From Ilumatobacter sp. (GTDB lineage Bacteria; Actinomycetota; Acidimicrobiia; Acidimicrobiales; Ilumatobacteraceae): DNA of 7,724 nucleotides. A program made the position numbers and the translations under genes. The notes beneath the pieces are model-generated. The model was not told where the DNA came from. It worked only from the letters and a program-made list of their open reading frames with translations, and did not search any database. The DNA lies in NCBI GenBank assembly GCA_029263275.1, contig JAJCXU010000432.1, positions 1 to 7,724 on the forward strand, read 5' to 3'. Positions 1 through 6,585 of the stretch are shown one piece after another (the first letter of the stretch is position 1; each line of letters begins with the position of its first letter).

Positions 1-1188
1 ATCCTCAGCCCACGACGAATCACACAAACCCACACTCACCGTGAACGGCGGCACCTGCGACCCACCAACCGCGTCGGCCAACTCCTGACGCAACCGATGA
101 AACACCGGCGCCGCAGTCACCACATCAGACCCCGGCAACACCACCACAAACTCTTCACCACCATGACGACACACAACATCACCATCACGAACCGTCTTCG
201 ACAACACCCGCGAGAACAAGCGCAACGCCCGATCCCCGGTGTCATGACCAAACGTGTCGTTCAAAATCTTGAAGTTGTCCAAATCCATCATCGCCAACGC
301 AAAACCACGACCATCGCTGCGCAACTCACGCACACGATTCTCCATCGCACGACGATTCAACAACCCCGTCAACGGATCCGTATCAGCCTGCAACTGCGAC
401 TGCGACATCGCCCGCAACATCCCCAACCGCGCCCCATACTGCACCGCAACACCCTCGAGTCGTTCAGCCAGGTCCTGGGCGTCTCGTTCCGTCGCATCGG
501 TGGGCGAGAGGGCGTGGACAACAGCGCTCGGCGTGCCCATGATCGTCACCGGCACACAGGTCGCGCCGATTCCTGAATCAAGCCCACGCTCCCGCAACCG
601 CGGGCACGCCGCGAGACCATTCGGGTCCTCGAACCGCAACGTCTGACCACGACGAACCGCCGGACACGAACCCGGCGTCAACAATCCGCACCCGGGCGCA
701 TCGGACCCTTCGGTCACGACGACTCGAGCGACGTGGGCATTGCTCGCGTCGGCCACGAGCACCTCGACCCGTGCGTCGACCGCTGTCGAGAATGCCATCG
801 CGCAGGTCGTGTTCAACGCTTGTTCGTCTTCCGCCATCTCGAATGCCGCGTTCACATCACGGATGAGGTGTTGGCTGTCGCTGCGACGCGCCAACTCTTG
901 TTCATTGCGTGCAACCGAACGCTGGACACGCATGAGATCTCGAAGCACCGGGATGGCCGCACCGACCAGCAGCGCCACACCGGACAACAGGACAAAGAGG
1001 GGGCCCTCGATCAGCAACCGGTCCGTCTGCCAGAGCGGTTCGTCCAGAACAACGTCGGAAATCGCTCGCGTCGCAACATAGGCGAGCGCAAAGCCGAGCA
1101 TCCCGCGAAGCACGTAGCGAGCCGCGTTCGTCCAATTCGTCCGCTTGGCGAGCAGAGCTTCGCCGCTCCTCTGAGAATGGCCTTTCAC
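1..1188 (-). CDS. Membrane-anchored GAF-GGDEF diguanylate cyclase, 3' end beyond the left edge
   Basis: Reading the minus strand from GTG 1188 gives 396 residues that run off the window without a stop. Two hydrophobic stretches (about residues 24-42 and 58-80) form a short membrane anchor. A GAF-like sensor follows (about 100-255), with several cysteines (C167, C175, C195, C211) in the pattern CGLLTPGSCPAVRRGQ. A GGDEF domain starts at DPLTGLLNRR (about 271). It has the metal-binding MDLDNFK segment (301-307), the active-site loop RHGGEEF (341-347) and an RxxD inhibitory I-site (R334-D337), so it should make c-di-GMP from GTP and be product-inhibited. GTG 1188 is the most upstream ordinary start after the in-frame stop at 1237-1239, but no convincing Shine-Dalgarno sequence precedes it, so the start is uncertain. 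Codon style changes inside the gene: the GGDEF half prefers G- and T-ending codons, while most of the upstream half prefers C-ending ones. It lies 71 bp after the saccharopine-dehydrogenase-like gene on the same strand. Confidence 0.9.
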   Translation of the reverse strand, partial: MKGHSQRSGEALLAKRTNWTNAARYVLRGMLGFALAYVATRAISDVVLDEPLWQTDRLLIEGPLFVLLSGVALLVGAAIPVLRDLMRVQRSVARNEQELARRSDSQHLIRDVNAAFEMAEDEQALNTTCAMAFSTAVDARVEVLVADASNAHVARVVVTEGSDAPGCGLLTPGSCPAVRRGQTLRFEDPNGLAACPRLRERGLDSGIGATCVPVTIMGTPSAVVHALSPTDATERDAQDLAERLEGVAVQYGARLGMLRAMSQSQLQADTDPLTGLLNRRAMENRVRELRSDGRGFALAMMDLDNFKILNDTFGHDTGDRALRLFSRVLSKTVRDGDVVCRHGGEEFVVVLPGSDVVTAAPVFHRLRQELADAVGGSQVPPFTVSVGLCDSSWAED

Positions 1189-1259
1189 ATCATCTGTATC
1201 GTCATCAATGCGACATGACTTGAATCGTTCTGATTCTCAGCAGTGCCACTCTGGCGAAG

Positions 1260-2345
1260 TTAGGGCTGAGCGTCAGCGAAGAGCGATCCAGTGGGAGTCG
1301 CCAGGAAGTCGTTGAAGTCGATCTCTTCCTGCTTGAGGAACCCACGTGATGGCAGCGCCCCTGCGCGGACCATCTCGATGACGGCGACGACCGATGAGGC
1401 AGTTGTCCATGCAATGGCCGTGGAGCGTTTCCCACCGACATCGCGAGGCATGAAGCTTCGGACGTACTCCAGCCGCTTCATCTGACCATCGGTCTCGCCT
1501 TCGGACGCGACGTGGACATAGACGACGTCTTCGTCGACGGGCGGCTTCGCGTTCGTCAGGATCTCGCCGGCGAGTTCGCGGCGCTCTCGCATCAGCAACT
1601 CGTGGAAGAAGAAGTTCATCTGCTGCATATGGCCCGGATATCGCATCGTCTTGTAATCGAGGTTCTCGACGACGCCGTGATAGGTCTCACACATGGTGCC
1701 GAGACCACCTGATGTGGTGAACGCTTCGAGGCGGGCGCCGGCGACGTAGATCGTCTCCAGCCACTCCATCGGCGAGACCCATTTGCGCTCGCCGTCCTCG
1801 ATGACCTCACAGTCATTGAGGTATTCGTTCACCACACCCTCCGGCGACCAATTGAACGCGTACCCGAGGAGGCCCGTCGGGTGATGCGGCAAGGCACCGA
1901 CACGCATCTTGATCGAACGACAGCGATCGAACGACTCGGCCTGCGTCGATGCGACGATGCCGACAAAGCCGGGGGCGAGGCCACACTGTGGCGCCATCAA
2001 ACCGGTTGATGATTCGGCAAGTTCGCGGATGCGGGTCGTCGTCGGGACGTCTTCGGTCAAGTCGAAGTAGTGGAGACCAAGGCGGTGTGCTCGTTCAGCA
2101 ACACCGATGTTCAGCGCGTACGGAAGACACGACAACACCGCATCGACCGGACCGAGGTGGCTGTCCAGCTCGTCGGAGTCGACGTCGATGCCAGTGACGA
2201 CGTCGAACGGAACCTCGGCGTGCAGAGGGCGTTGATCGATTCCGACGACCTCGAACCCCCCATCGTGGAGCAGACGGGCAGCGAGCAGACCGACTTTGCC
2301 AAGCCCGAGTACGGCAATCCGGTCAACGTTGGAAGAGGACGACAT
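1260..2345 (-). CDS. Saccharopine dehydrogenase / lysine 6-dehydrogenase family oxidoreductase
   Basis: A 361-residue protein with an N-terminal Rossmann fold. The beta strand RIAVLGLGKVG carries a GxGxxG loop at residues 14-19, and acidic D37 (GIDQRP) sits at the end of the second strand, which suggests NAD(H) more than NADP(H). The segment APQCGLAPGFVG (about 118-129) is the conserved hinge motif of the saccharopine dehydrogenase/lysine dehydrogenase/carboxynorspermidine synthase superfamily. The C-terminal substrate domain holds TSGGLGTM and a YPGHM-type segment also seen in this family. Length is normal for single-domain members. The substrate cannot be read from sequence; oxidation or reduction at an amino-acid C-N bond is the family expectation. 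No lysine or polyamine genes are nearby to specify it. ATG 2345 is used because it directly precedes the Rossmann strand; the closest purine-rich GAGGAG is about 16 bases upstream, further than usual. It starts 46 bp after the MFS stop, so co-transcription is possible. Confidence 0.85.
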   Translation of the reverse strand: MSSSSNVDRIAVLGLGKVGLLAARLLHDGGFEVVGIDQRPLHAEVPFDVVTGIDVDSDELDSHLGPVDAVLSCLPYALNIGVAERAHRLGLHYFDLTEDVPTTTRIRELAESSTGLMAPQCGLAPGFVGIVASTQAESFDRCRSIKMRVGALPHHPTGLLGYAFNWSPEGVVNEYLNDCEVIEDGERKWVSPMEWLETIYVAGARLEAFTTSGGLGTMCETYHGVVENLDYKTMRYPGHMQQMNFFFHELLMRERRELAGEILTNAKPPVDEDVVYVHVASEGETDGQMKRLEYVRSFMPRDVGGKRSTAIAWTTASSVVAVIEMVRAGALPSRGFLKQEEIDFNDFLATPTGSLFADAQP

Positions 2346-2391
2346 CGCCGCAGGTTACGCGCTCCTCGACAGCGTTCTCAGAGCACTTGCT

Positions 2392-3981
2392 TCACGGAGC
2401 GGTTGTGGCCGGGGAGGCGCCGCCGGCTCCCTGCTGTTCCATCGCATCGGAGATCCCAGCCCGCTCGCGCAGCGGCCGCTCGGGCAGCAGCAGCGCGACG
2501 ATGAATCCAAACGCCATGACCCCAGCACACACGAGGTAGATCCGACCGACGCCAATCGCGACGCTCTCGACCACAGCGATCCGCTGGTTGGCCGGGAGGA
2601 GCTGAATCTCGTCGGGAGAACGGATGAGGTCGCCGGCCCGATCGGCATCGATGCCAAGACGTGCGGGGATCTCGGATCGAATCGTCGAATTCAGGATCGT
2701 GCCGAACACGGCGAGTCCGATCGAACCCCCGAGCGTTCGGAAGAACATGATCGTCGACGTCACGACCCCGAGGTCGCGGCACTCGACAGCGCCCTGAGCA
2801 ACGATCGAGGACGACGTGAAGACCGACGCCATGCCAAACCCCCTCGCGCGCAGCGGCACCACCCGCGTCGCGTACGACGTGTCGCCGGAGATCCTCGACA
2901 CCACCAACAGGCCACCGACTGCGCAGGCGGTACCGAAGATCGGCCACGGTTTGCATTTGCCGGTCCTCGCGATCAGCCGACCAACGCCGAACGTCCCCAT
3001 CGTGACGCCGATCATCTGCGGCAACATTCGCAGGCCGGATTCGGTCGGCGAGACGAACAACGAGTCCTGGAAGTAGAGCGGGAGGAACTGGCCTGCGCCG
3101 AACGCGATCGTGCCCGCGCACATGCCGAGCAGCGTCGCGGTGAGTACCGCTCGGTTGGCGAAAAGGCGCAGCGGGATGATCGGCTCTTCGGCACGTTGTT
3201 CCGCGACGACGAACGCGGCCACGGTGATCAGTGCAATGGAGAACAGCACCAGAACATGCGGCTTCGTCCACCCGTCCTGTCCTTCTTCCAACGCGATCAT
3301 GAGCGCACCGATGGCGATCGAGAGCATCGCTGCGCCCGTCCAATCGAGTTTGGCCTTGCGACGCGGGAAGGGCAGTCGGAGTGCGAAGTGTGCGACAACG
3401 CCCGCCACGAGTCCGAGCGGCACGTTGATGAAGAAGATCCAGGGCCAGGTGAAGTTGTCGATGATGAATCCGCCCAGAAGTGGGCCGACCAACGCCGCGC
3501 CGACGAAGGCCAGTGTGAAGTACCCGATGTACTTGCCGCGCTCTCGTGGCGGGAGAATGTCGCCGAGGATGGCGAACGCGAGAGCCTGGATCGCACCACC
3601 TCCGAGCCCCTGGATGGCACGAAACGCGATCAGCTGCCCCATCGATTGGGAGAGACCACACAACAGTGACCCGAAGACGAACAAGCCGAGCGTTGACTTG
3701 AAGACGAGGTTGCGCCCATAGAGGTCGGAAAGTTTGCCGAGTAGCGGCGTCCCGATCGCCGCGGTGACGATGTACGCCGTGCCGACCCACGCGAAGTTCT
3801 CGAACGACTGGAACTCACCGACGATGGTCGGCAGCGCCGTCGAGATGATCGAGATCTCCATCGATGCGAGGAAGACCGACAGCATCAGCGAGCCGAGCAC
3901 CAGCCACAGTTGTCGCGTTGTGAACCCTGGGACGCTCGAGACGGTCACGACATCAGACGGTATGCCCGACGACGACGCCAA
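2392..3981 (-). CDS. MFS drug/metabolite exporter, DHA2 (EmrB/QacA-like, 14-helix) family
   Basis: A 529-residue membrane protein with about 14 hydrophobic segments, the normal size of DHA2 proton-coupled exporters. TM1 contains the family signature in the form ASMEISIISTALPTI (39-53), with Glu42 where Asp is usual. Motif A is GKLSDLYGRN (82-91). The TM4 motif with its key Arg is AFRAIQGLGGGA (119-130, R121). The antiporter motif C is GPLLGGFII (166-174), followed by the WPWIFFINVPLG stretch typical of the family. A second motif-A-like loop, GVGRLIARTGK, is at 332-342. The start is TTG 3981, 15 bp after the stop of the Rrf2 regulator; GTG 3948 is an in-frame alternative without a better ribosome site. 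The tight spacing implies one operon and regulation by that repressor. Odd point: the expected TM12 region (370-395) contains three arginines (R373, R378, R380). Substrate unknown; antimicrobials, lipids or toxic metabolites are typical. Confidence 0.93.
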   Translation of the reverse strand: MASSSGIPSDVVTVSSVPGFTTRQLWLVLGSLMLSVFLASMEISIISTALPTIVGEFQSFENFAWVGTAYIVTAAIGTPLLGKLSDLYGRNLVFKSTLGLFVFGSLLCGLSQSMGQLIAFRAIQGLGGGAIQALAFAILGDILPPRERGKYIGYFTLAFVGAALVGPLLGGFIIDNFTWPWIFFINVPLGLVAGVVAHFALRLPFPRRKAKLDWTGAAMLSIAIGALMIALEEGQDGWTKPHVLVLFSIALITVAAFVVAEQRAEEPIIPLRLFANRAVLTATLLGMCAGTIAFGAGQFLPLYFQDSLFVSPTESGLRMLPQMIGVTMGTFGVGRLIARTGKCKPWPIFGTACAVGGLLVVSRISGDTSYATRVVPLRARGFGMASVFTSSSIVAQGAVECRDLGVVTSTIMFFRTLGGSIGLAVFGTILNSTIRSEIPARLGIDADRAGDLIRSPDEIQLLPANQRIAVVESVAIGVGRIYLVCAGVMAFGFIVALLLPERPLRERAGISDAMEQQGAGGASPATTAP

Positions 3982-3996
3982 CTTCAGTCGGAACCG

Positions 3997-4395
3997 TCAG
4001 ACCGCCAACGCGCCGACCGACACGGCGGCGAGCGATGCCATCAATTCGTCGCGCGCTCGCCCCCACGGGGCGTGCAACACGCACGGCACGACTGCTTCAC
4101 ACATCCGGTCTGCGACGACACAACGGCCCGAATCGGTGGGGCCGTCGACGGCTTCGACCACGGCGAGCACGCTCAACGCGTCGACCTCGACCAACGTCTC
4201 GTAGCCACCCGTCGGTCCCGGCAGCGAACGCACCCAGCCCTCGCGCACCAAGGGCCCCATGACCTGCGGAACGAAACCCACAGTGGTCTCCAAGACATCG
4301 GCAAGGTCGGCAGCCTTCAATCGTGTCGGAGAACTGTGCAACGACACCAGCGCACGCACTGCCAGATCGGCTCGTCGCGTGATCTCAAGTCGCAC
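3997..4395 (-). CDS. Rrf2-family transcriptional regulator with a probable Fe-S cluster triad
   Basis: From GTG 4395 the product is 132 residues. It opens with VRLEITRRADLAVRAL, the hallmark N-terminus of Rrf2 winged-helix proteins. The recognition region and wing follow (about 25-65), ending in PGPTGGY, equivalent to the conserved RGxxGGY wing. A dimerization helix with VVEAVDGP is at 79-86. Cysteines 92, 99 and 105 (C-x6-C-x5-C) lie where NsrR and IscR bind a [4Fe-4S] or [2Fe-2S] cluster. By family knowledge such proteins sense nitric oxide, redox state or Fe-S status. A TTG at 4434 would add 13 residues (beginning RRCAAGT) unlike the family, so I reject it. The stop is 15 bp before the exporter gene, so it probably autoregulates and controls that exporter. 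The nitric-oxide assignment is inference; the family assignment is firm. Confidence 0.88.
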   Translation of the reverse strand: MRLEITRRADLAVRALVSLHSSPTRLKAADLADVLETTVGFVPQVMGPLVREGWVRSLPGPTGGYETLVEVDALSVLAVVEAVDGPTDSGRCVVADRMCEAVVPCVLHAPWGRARDELMASLAAVSVGALAV

Positions 4396-4468
4396 GACAT
4401 GAAGATAACGGGTCCCTGCCGCACATCGTCTCAATGCACCCCTGACCCTCGGCTCGCGCCGCCGGTCA
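4396..4468 (-). promoter_or_regulatory. Presumed promoter and operator region of the Rrf2-MFS operon
   Basis: This is the non-coding stretch between the 14-bp tandem array and the chosen GTG of the Rrf2 gene. On the minus strand it contains TATCTT at 4408-4403, a plausible -10 element so close to GTG 4395 that the transcript would be almost leaderless. A TTGAGA at 4434-4429 is -35-like, but its 20-base spacing from that hexamer is longer than normal. No clear dyad typical of NsrR operators is visible. Weakly supported. Confidence 0.25.
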
Positions 4469-4524
4469 GCTCACTTGCGGGTGCTCACTTGCGGGTGCTC
4501 ACTTCCGGGTGCTCACTTCCGGGT
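4469..4524. repeat. Four tandem 14-bp repeats carrying the P450 stop codon
   Basis: Four back-to-back units lie at 4469-4482, 4483-4496, 4497-4510 and 4511-4524. The plus-strand unit is GCTCACTTSCGGGT; the first two have G at the variable base and the last two have C. On the minus strand each unit reads ACCCGSAAGTGAGC, so each encodes the end of the P450 (Thr-Arg-Lys-stop). The unit at 4511-4524 holds the actual stop codon. Because 14 is not a multiple of three, TGA falls in all three frames. The array also sits about 75 bp upstream of the Rrf2 start, so an operator role is possible but unproven. Confidence 0.95.
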
Positions 4525-5841
4525 AACGGTCACCGGGAGACTGGTGTAGCCGTGTACGAACGATGAAAGTGTTCGAGTCGGCTCGGCCTGCACGTCGATT
4601 CGCTCGAAGCGATCGAGGATTTCTTCCCACAGGATTCGCAGCTGCATCTCTGCCAGGCGAAGCCCCATGCAGCGATGCACCCCGTAGCCGAACGAGAGGT
4701 GCTGGTCGGCGTTGGGCCGCTCGATGTCGACGCTGTCTGCATTCTCGAACACGCTCTCGTCGCGGTTCGCCGACAGATACCACATGAGCAGCTGGTCGTC
4801 TTTCTGGATCTGCTTACCCCCGACCTCACAGTCGCGAGTGGCCGTCCGGCGCATGTAGGCGAGCGGCGTCTGCCAGCGGATGATCTCCTGGACCATGTTG
4901 CGGACAAGGTCAGGATTCGCGATCAACTTGTCGTACTGCTCCGGGAAGGTGTTGAGCCCGTACACGCTGCCGCTCATCGTGTTGCGTGTCGTGTCGTTGC
5001 CGCCGACGATGAGCAGGAGGAGGTTGCCCAAGTGCTCCATGGCGGACATGTCTTTGGTCGCCTCGCCGTGGACGAGCATCGAGACGAGGTCGTGGCCCGG
5101 GTTCTCTCGGCGTTCTTCCCACAGCTGCGAGAAGTAGTGCACGCACTCCATGAGTTCCTGTTGCCGTTGTTCATGCGATTCGATGACACCGCCCGGCTCG
5201 GGAATTGCGAAGACGATGTCAGACCACCGCGCCAGCATCCTTCGGTCTTCGAAGGGGAAGTCGAACAACGTGGCCAGCATCCGTGTCGTCAGTTCGATCG
5301 AGACGGTCTCGACCCAGTCGAAGGTCTCGCCTTCGGGGAGCGAATCGAGGACATCGATCGTGCGTTCACGGATCAGTGGCTCGACGTTCTGCAGGTTCTT
5401 CGGCTGGACCGCAGGAGTGACGGTCTTGCGTTGCGCTCGTTGCTCGGGTGGATCCATCGCGATGAACGACGACGTTTGGCCGCCGGGGCCCTTGGGCCGG
5501 TCGGCGACCGGAACGCCCAACGTGATGCCACTGGCCGACGAGAACGTCTTCCAGTCGCCTTCGACTGCCTTGATGTCGTCGCCCTTGGTGACCGACCAAT
5601 ACCGGCCCGCGGTCTCGATCTCGTTGAAGTGAATGGGGTCTTCGTTCCGCAAGCGCTCGAAGTAGCGGTGATAGCGATCCTCCGCGAACAGGTGGGCGTT
5701 CAGCGGGTTGATGTCCTCGATGTCGAGTTCGTCAGCTGGCGCGACGCCGGCGCCCTTCTCGGCCTGCTCTTGTTCCGGCGATCGGAAGCCTGCCGGCGGC
5801 CACTGGCCTTCGCTGGTCTTCTCAGTGCTGGTTTCAGTCAT
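4513..5841 (-). CDS. Cytochrome P450, CYP153-like (alkane/fatty-chain terminal hydroxylase family)
   Basis: A 442-residue soluble class I-type bacterial P450. The I-helix oxygen-activation motif is GGNDTTR (280-286). The K-helix ExxR is EIIR (319-322), followed by WQTPLAYMRRTA. The heme loop is FGYGVHRCMG (384-393), with Cys391 as the thiolate ligand, followed by LRLAEMQLRILWEEI. These strings, with SIELTTRMLATLFDFPFEDR (181-200) and FIAMDPPEQRAQRK (126-139), match my memory of CYP153 proteins, which omega-hydroxylate alkanes and related chains. Start ATG 5841 is chosen over the upstream in-frame start at 5949 because AAGGGG lies seven bases ahead of it and the extra N-terminal residues look non-coding. 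No ferredoxin or ferredoxin reductase gene is in the window, so electrons must come from elsewhere. The gene ends inside the tandem 14-bp array. Substrate and subfamily number cannot be fixed from sequence alone. Confidence 0.93.
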   Translation of the reverse strand: MTETSTEKTSEGQWPPAGFRSPEQEQAEKGAGVAPADELDIEDINPLNAHLFAEDRYHRYFERLRNEDPIHFNEIETAGRYWSVTKGDDIKAVEGDWKTFSSASGITLGVPVADRPKGPGGQTSSFIAMDPPEQRAQRKTVTPAVQPKNLQNVEPLIRERTIDVLDSLPEGETFDWVETVSIELTTRMLATLFDFPFEDRRMLARWSDIVFAIPEPGGVIESHEQRQQELMECVHYFSQLWEERRENPGHDLVSMLVHGEATKDMSAMEHLGNLLLLIVGGNDTTRNTMSGSVYGLNTFPEQYDKLIANPDLVRNMVQEIIRWQTPLAYMRRTATRDCEVGGKQIQKDDQLLMWYLSANRDESVFENADSVDIERPNADQHLSFGYGVHRCMGLRLAEMQLRILWEEILDRFERIDVQAEPTRTLSSFVHGYTSLPVTVTRK

Positions 5842-5848
5842 CGTAATG

Positions 5849-5854
5849 CCCCTT
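5849..5854 (-). promoter_or_regulatory. Shine-Dalgarno site of the P450 gene
   Basis: On the minus strand AAGGGG precedes ATG 5841 with a seven-base spacer. It is the clearest ribosome-binding site in the window and decides the P450 start. A short dyad, GTCGT-6-ACGAC (5861-5876), lies just upstream and could be a regulator site, but its arms are only five bases. Confidence 0.65.
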
Positions 5855-5913
5855 GTCAATGTCGTAGCGCGACGACCAAACCCCCATTGGTACGCCGTTC
5901 CAAAGAGTAGCGA

Positions 5914-5955
5914 GCCATCACCGCAGAATGACCACCGCAGCATGACCACCGCCGA
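5914..5955. repeat. Degenerate 14-bp tandem repeats at the start of the LtrA-like remnant
   Basis: Two close copies, 5928-5941 and 5942-5955, both begin ATGACCACCGC. A weaker third copy is at 5914-5927 (about 9 of 14 bases alike). The duplication doubles the start codon. The first ATG (5928) opens a five-codon frame, MTTAA, whose TGA (5943-5945) overlaps ATG 5942 as ATGA. The period equals that of the array at the other end of the P450 gene, but the sequences are unrelated. Confidence 0.6.
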
Positions 5956-6202
5956 GACACCACGATGGTTCCGACCACCTCGACCGCACGCCGACGTGAT
6001 CGAAGACCGATCGGTCAGCTTCCTCGAGCTGTTCTACGACCTGGTCTTCGTCGTCCTGATTTCCCAGCTTGCACACACGCTCGCCGGACACGTGACGTGG
6101 ACAGCGTTCCGCGACTTCATCGTGGTGGGCGATCAGTCGGTGAGAACGACCTCGAACGCGTCGTTCAACCCTGCCGTCACGAGTTCGGCAAGCCGCGCCT
6201 GA
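5942..6202 (+). pseudogene. Truncated LtrA-like (low temperature requirement A family) membrane protein gene
   Basis: ATG 5942 begins a frame whose first 62 residues look like the N-terminus of LtrA-family proteins: a short basic lead (RWFRPPRPHADV), then VSFLELFYDLVFVVLISQLA (residues 25-44) and LAGHVTWTAFRDFIVV. In the family this should continue into further helices for about 350-400 residues in all. Here similarity stops at about 6127 and the frame ends at 6202 with 25 unrelated residues that are antisense to the toxin gene. The loss point is five bases from the toxin stop (6133), which implies a deletion or insertion that brought in the toxin-antitoxin block. Only one membrane segment remains, so function is unlikely. 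Family identification rests on remembered motifs; the truncation is clear if that identification is right. Confidence 0.72.
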
Positions 6203-6585
6203 CGGCGGTCACCCGTGACGAGGTGCGCTCGTTGCGTGACGCACTCAGCGATGACCCACCGGTCGTTCATGCCCAGCGCGAGGCCGTTGGCATTGGCGAC
6301 CGCTGACACGCTGCCGTAGACCGTCCCGACCTCATCGAGCTGCACCTCGAGCTCTGACCATTCAGACAGCTGTTCATACCGAGCCAACGTCCGTTGACGA
6401 TCCTTCTGCCCGGGCCGATCAGCGACTGCCGCGCCGTGTCGCAGTTCGCCGTACACCGTGATCGATCGCGTGAGCGGACGGCCGAGATCCTTGACGATGG
6501 CGATGAGCGCTGGCGACCTTCGTTCGGTGAGACCAATCACCGCACTGGTATCGAACAGCGTGCCTTGAGGCACCGCTGGGCTCAA
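6133..6585 (-). CDS. vapC: VapC-type toxin, PIN-domain ribonuclease
   Basis: A 150-residue product from TTG 6585, which overlaps the antitoxin stop as TTGA; GTG 6573 (146 residues) is an equally reasonable start. The PIN-domain acidic residues are all present: D12 in LFDTSAVIGL, E47 in VYGELRHGA, D108 in MNDRWVIAEC and D126 in VTGDRRQ. The protein should therefore be an active Mg-dependent endoribonuclease that cleaves tRNA or rRNA and arrests growth when free of antitoxin. Reading frames extend upstream of 6585, but that part lies antisense-free within the antitoxin gene and is only a frame shadow. The gene ends against the truncated LtrA-like gene. The module has the standard antitoxin-first order and translational coupling. 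Confidence 0.9.
   Translation of the reverse strand: MSPAVPQGTLFDTSAVIGLTERRSPALIAIVKDLGRPLTRSITVYGELRHGAAVADRPGQKDRQRTLARYEQLSEWSELEVQLDEVGTVYGSVSAVANANGLALGMNDRWVIAECVTQRAHLVTGDRRQARLAELVTAGLNDAFEVVLTD

Noticed and set aside
97..1218. Several plus-strand frames (97-576, 254-646, 733-1218) opposite the left-edge gene
   Set aside because: The minus strand here encodes continuous GAF and GGDEF motifs, so these frames are shadows.
1222..1236. GAATC-GTTCT-GATTC hairpin as a terminator after the saccharopine-dehydrogenase-like gene
   Set aside because: A five-pair stem with little GC and no U-tract is too weak to call.
2296..3669. 457-residue plus-strand open frame opposite the exporter
   Set aside because: It is antisense to a clear MFS gene. 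Its product is an arginine- and aspartate-rich low-complexity chain without a domain, typical of the mirror frame of GC-rich coding DNA.
2378..3790. 470-residue minus-strand frame in another phase through the exporter
   Set aside because: It shares DNA with the true exporter frame but yields an Arg/His-rich chain with no membrane segments.
4675..5910. 411-residue plus-strand open frame opposite the P450
   Set aside because: It mirrors a P450 with all diagnostic motifs. The frame has no recognizable domain and runs past the P450 start without a ribosome site.
5842..5949. Upstream extension of the P450 to 5949
   Set aside because: The extra 36 residues lack P450 character, and ATG 5841 has a good Shine-Dalgarno sequence.
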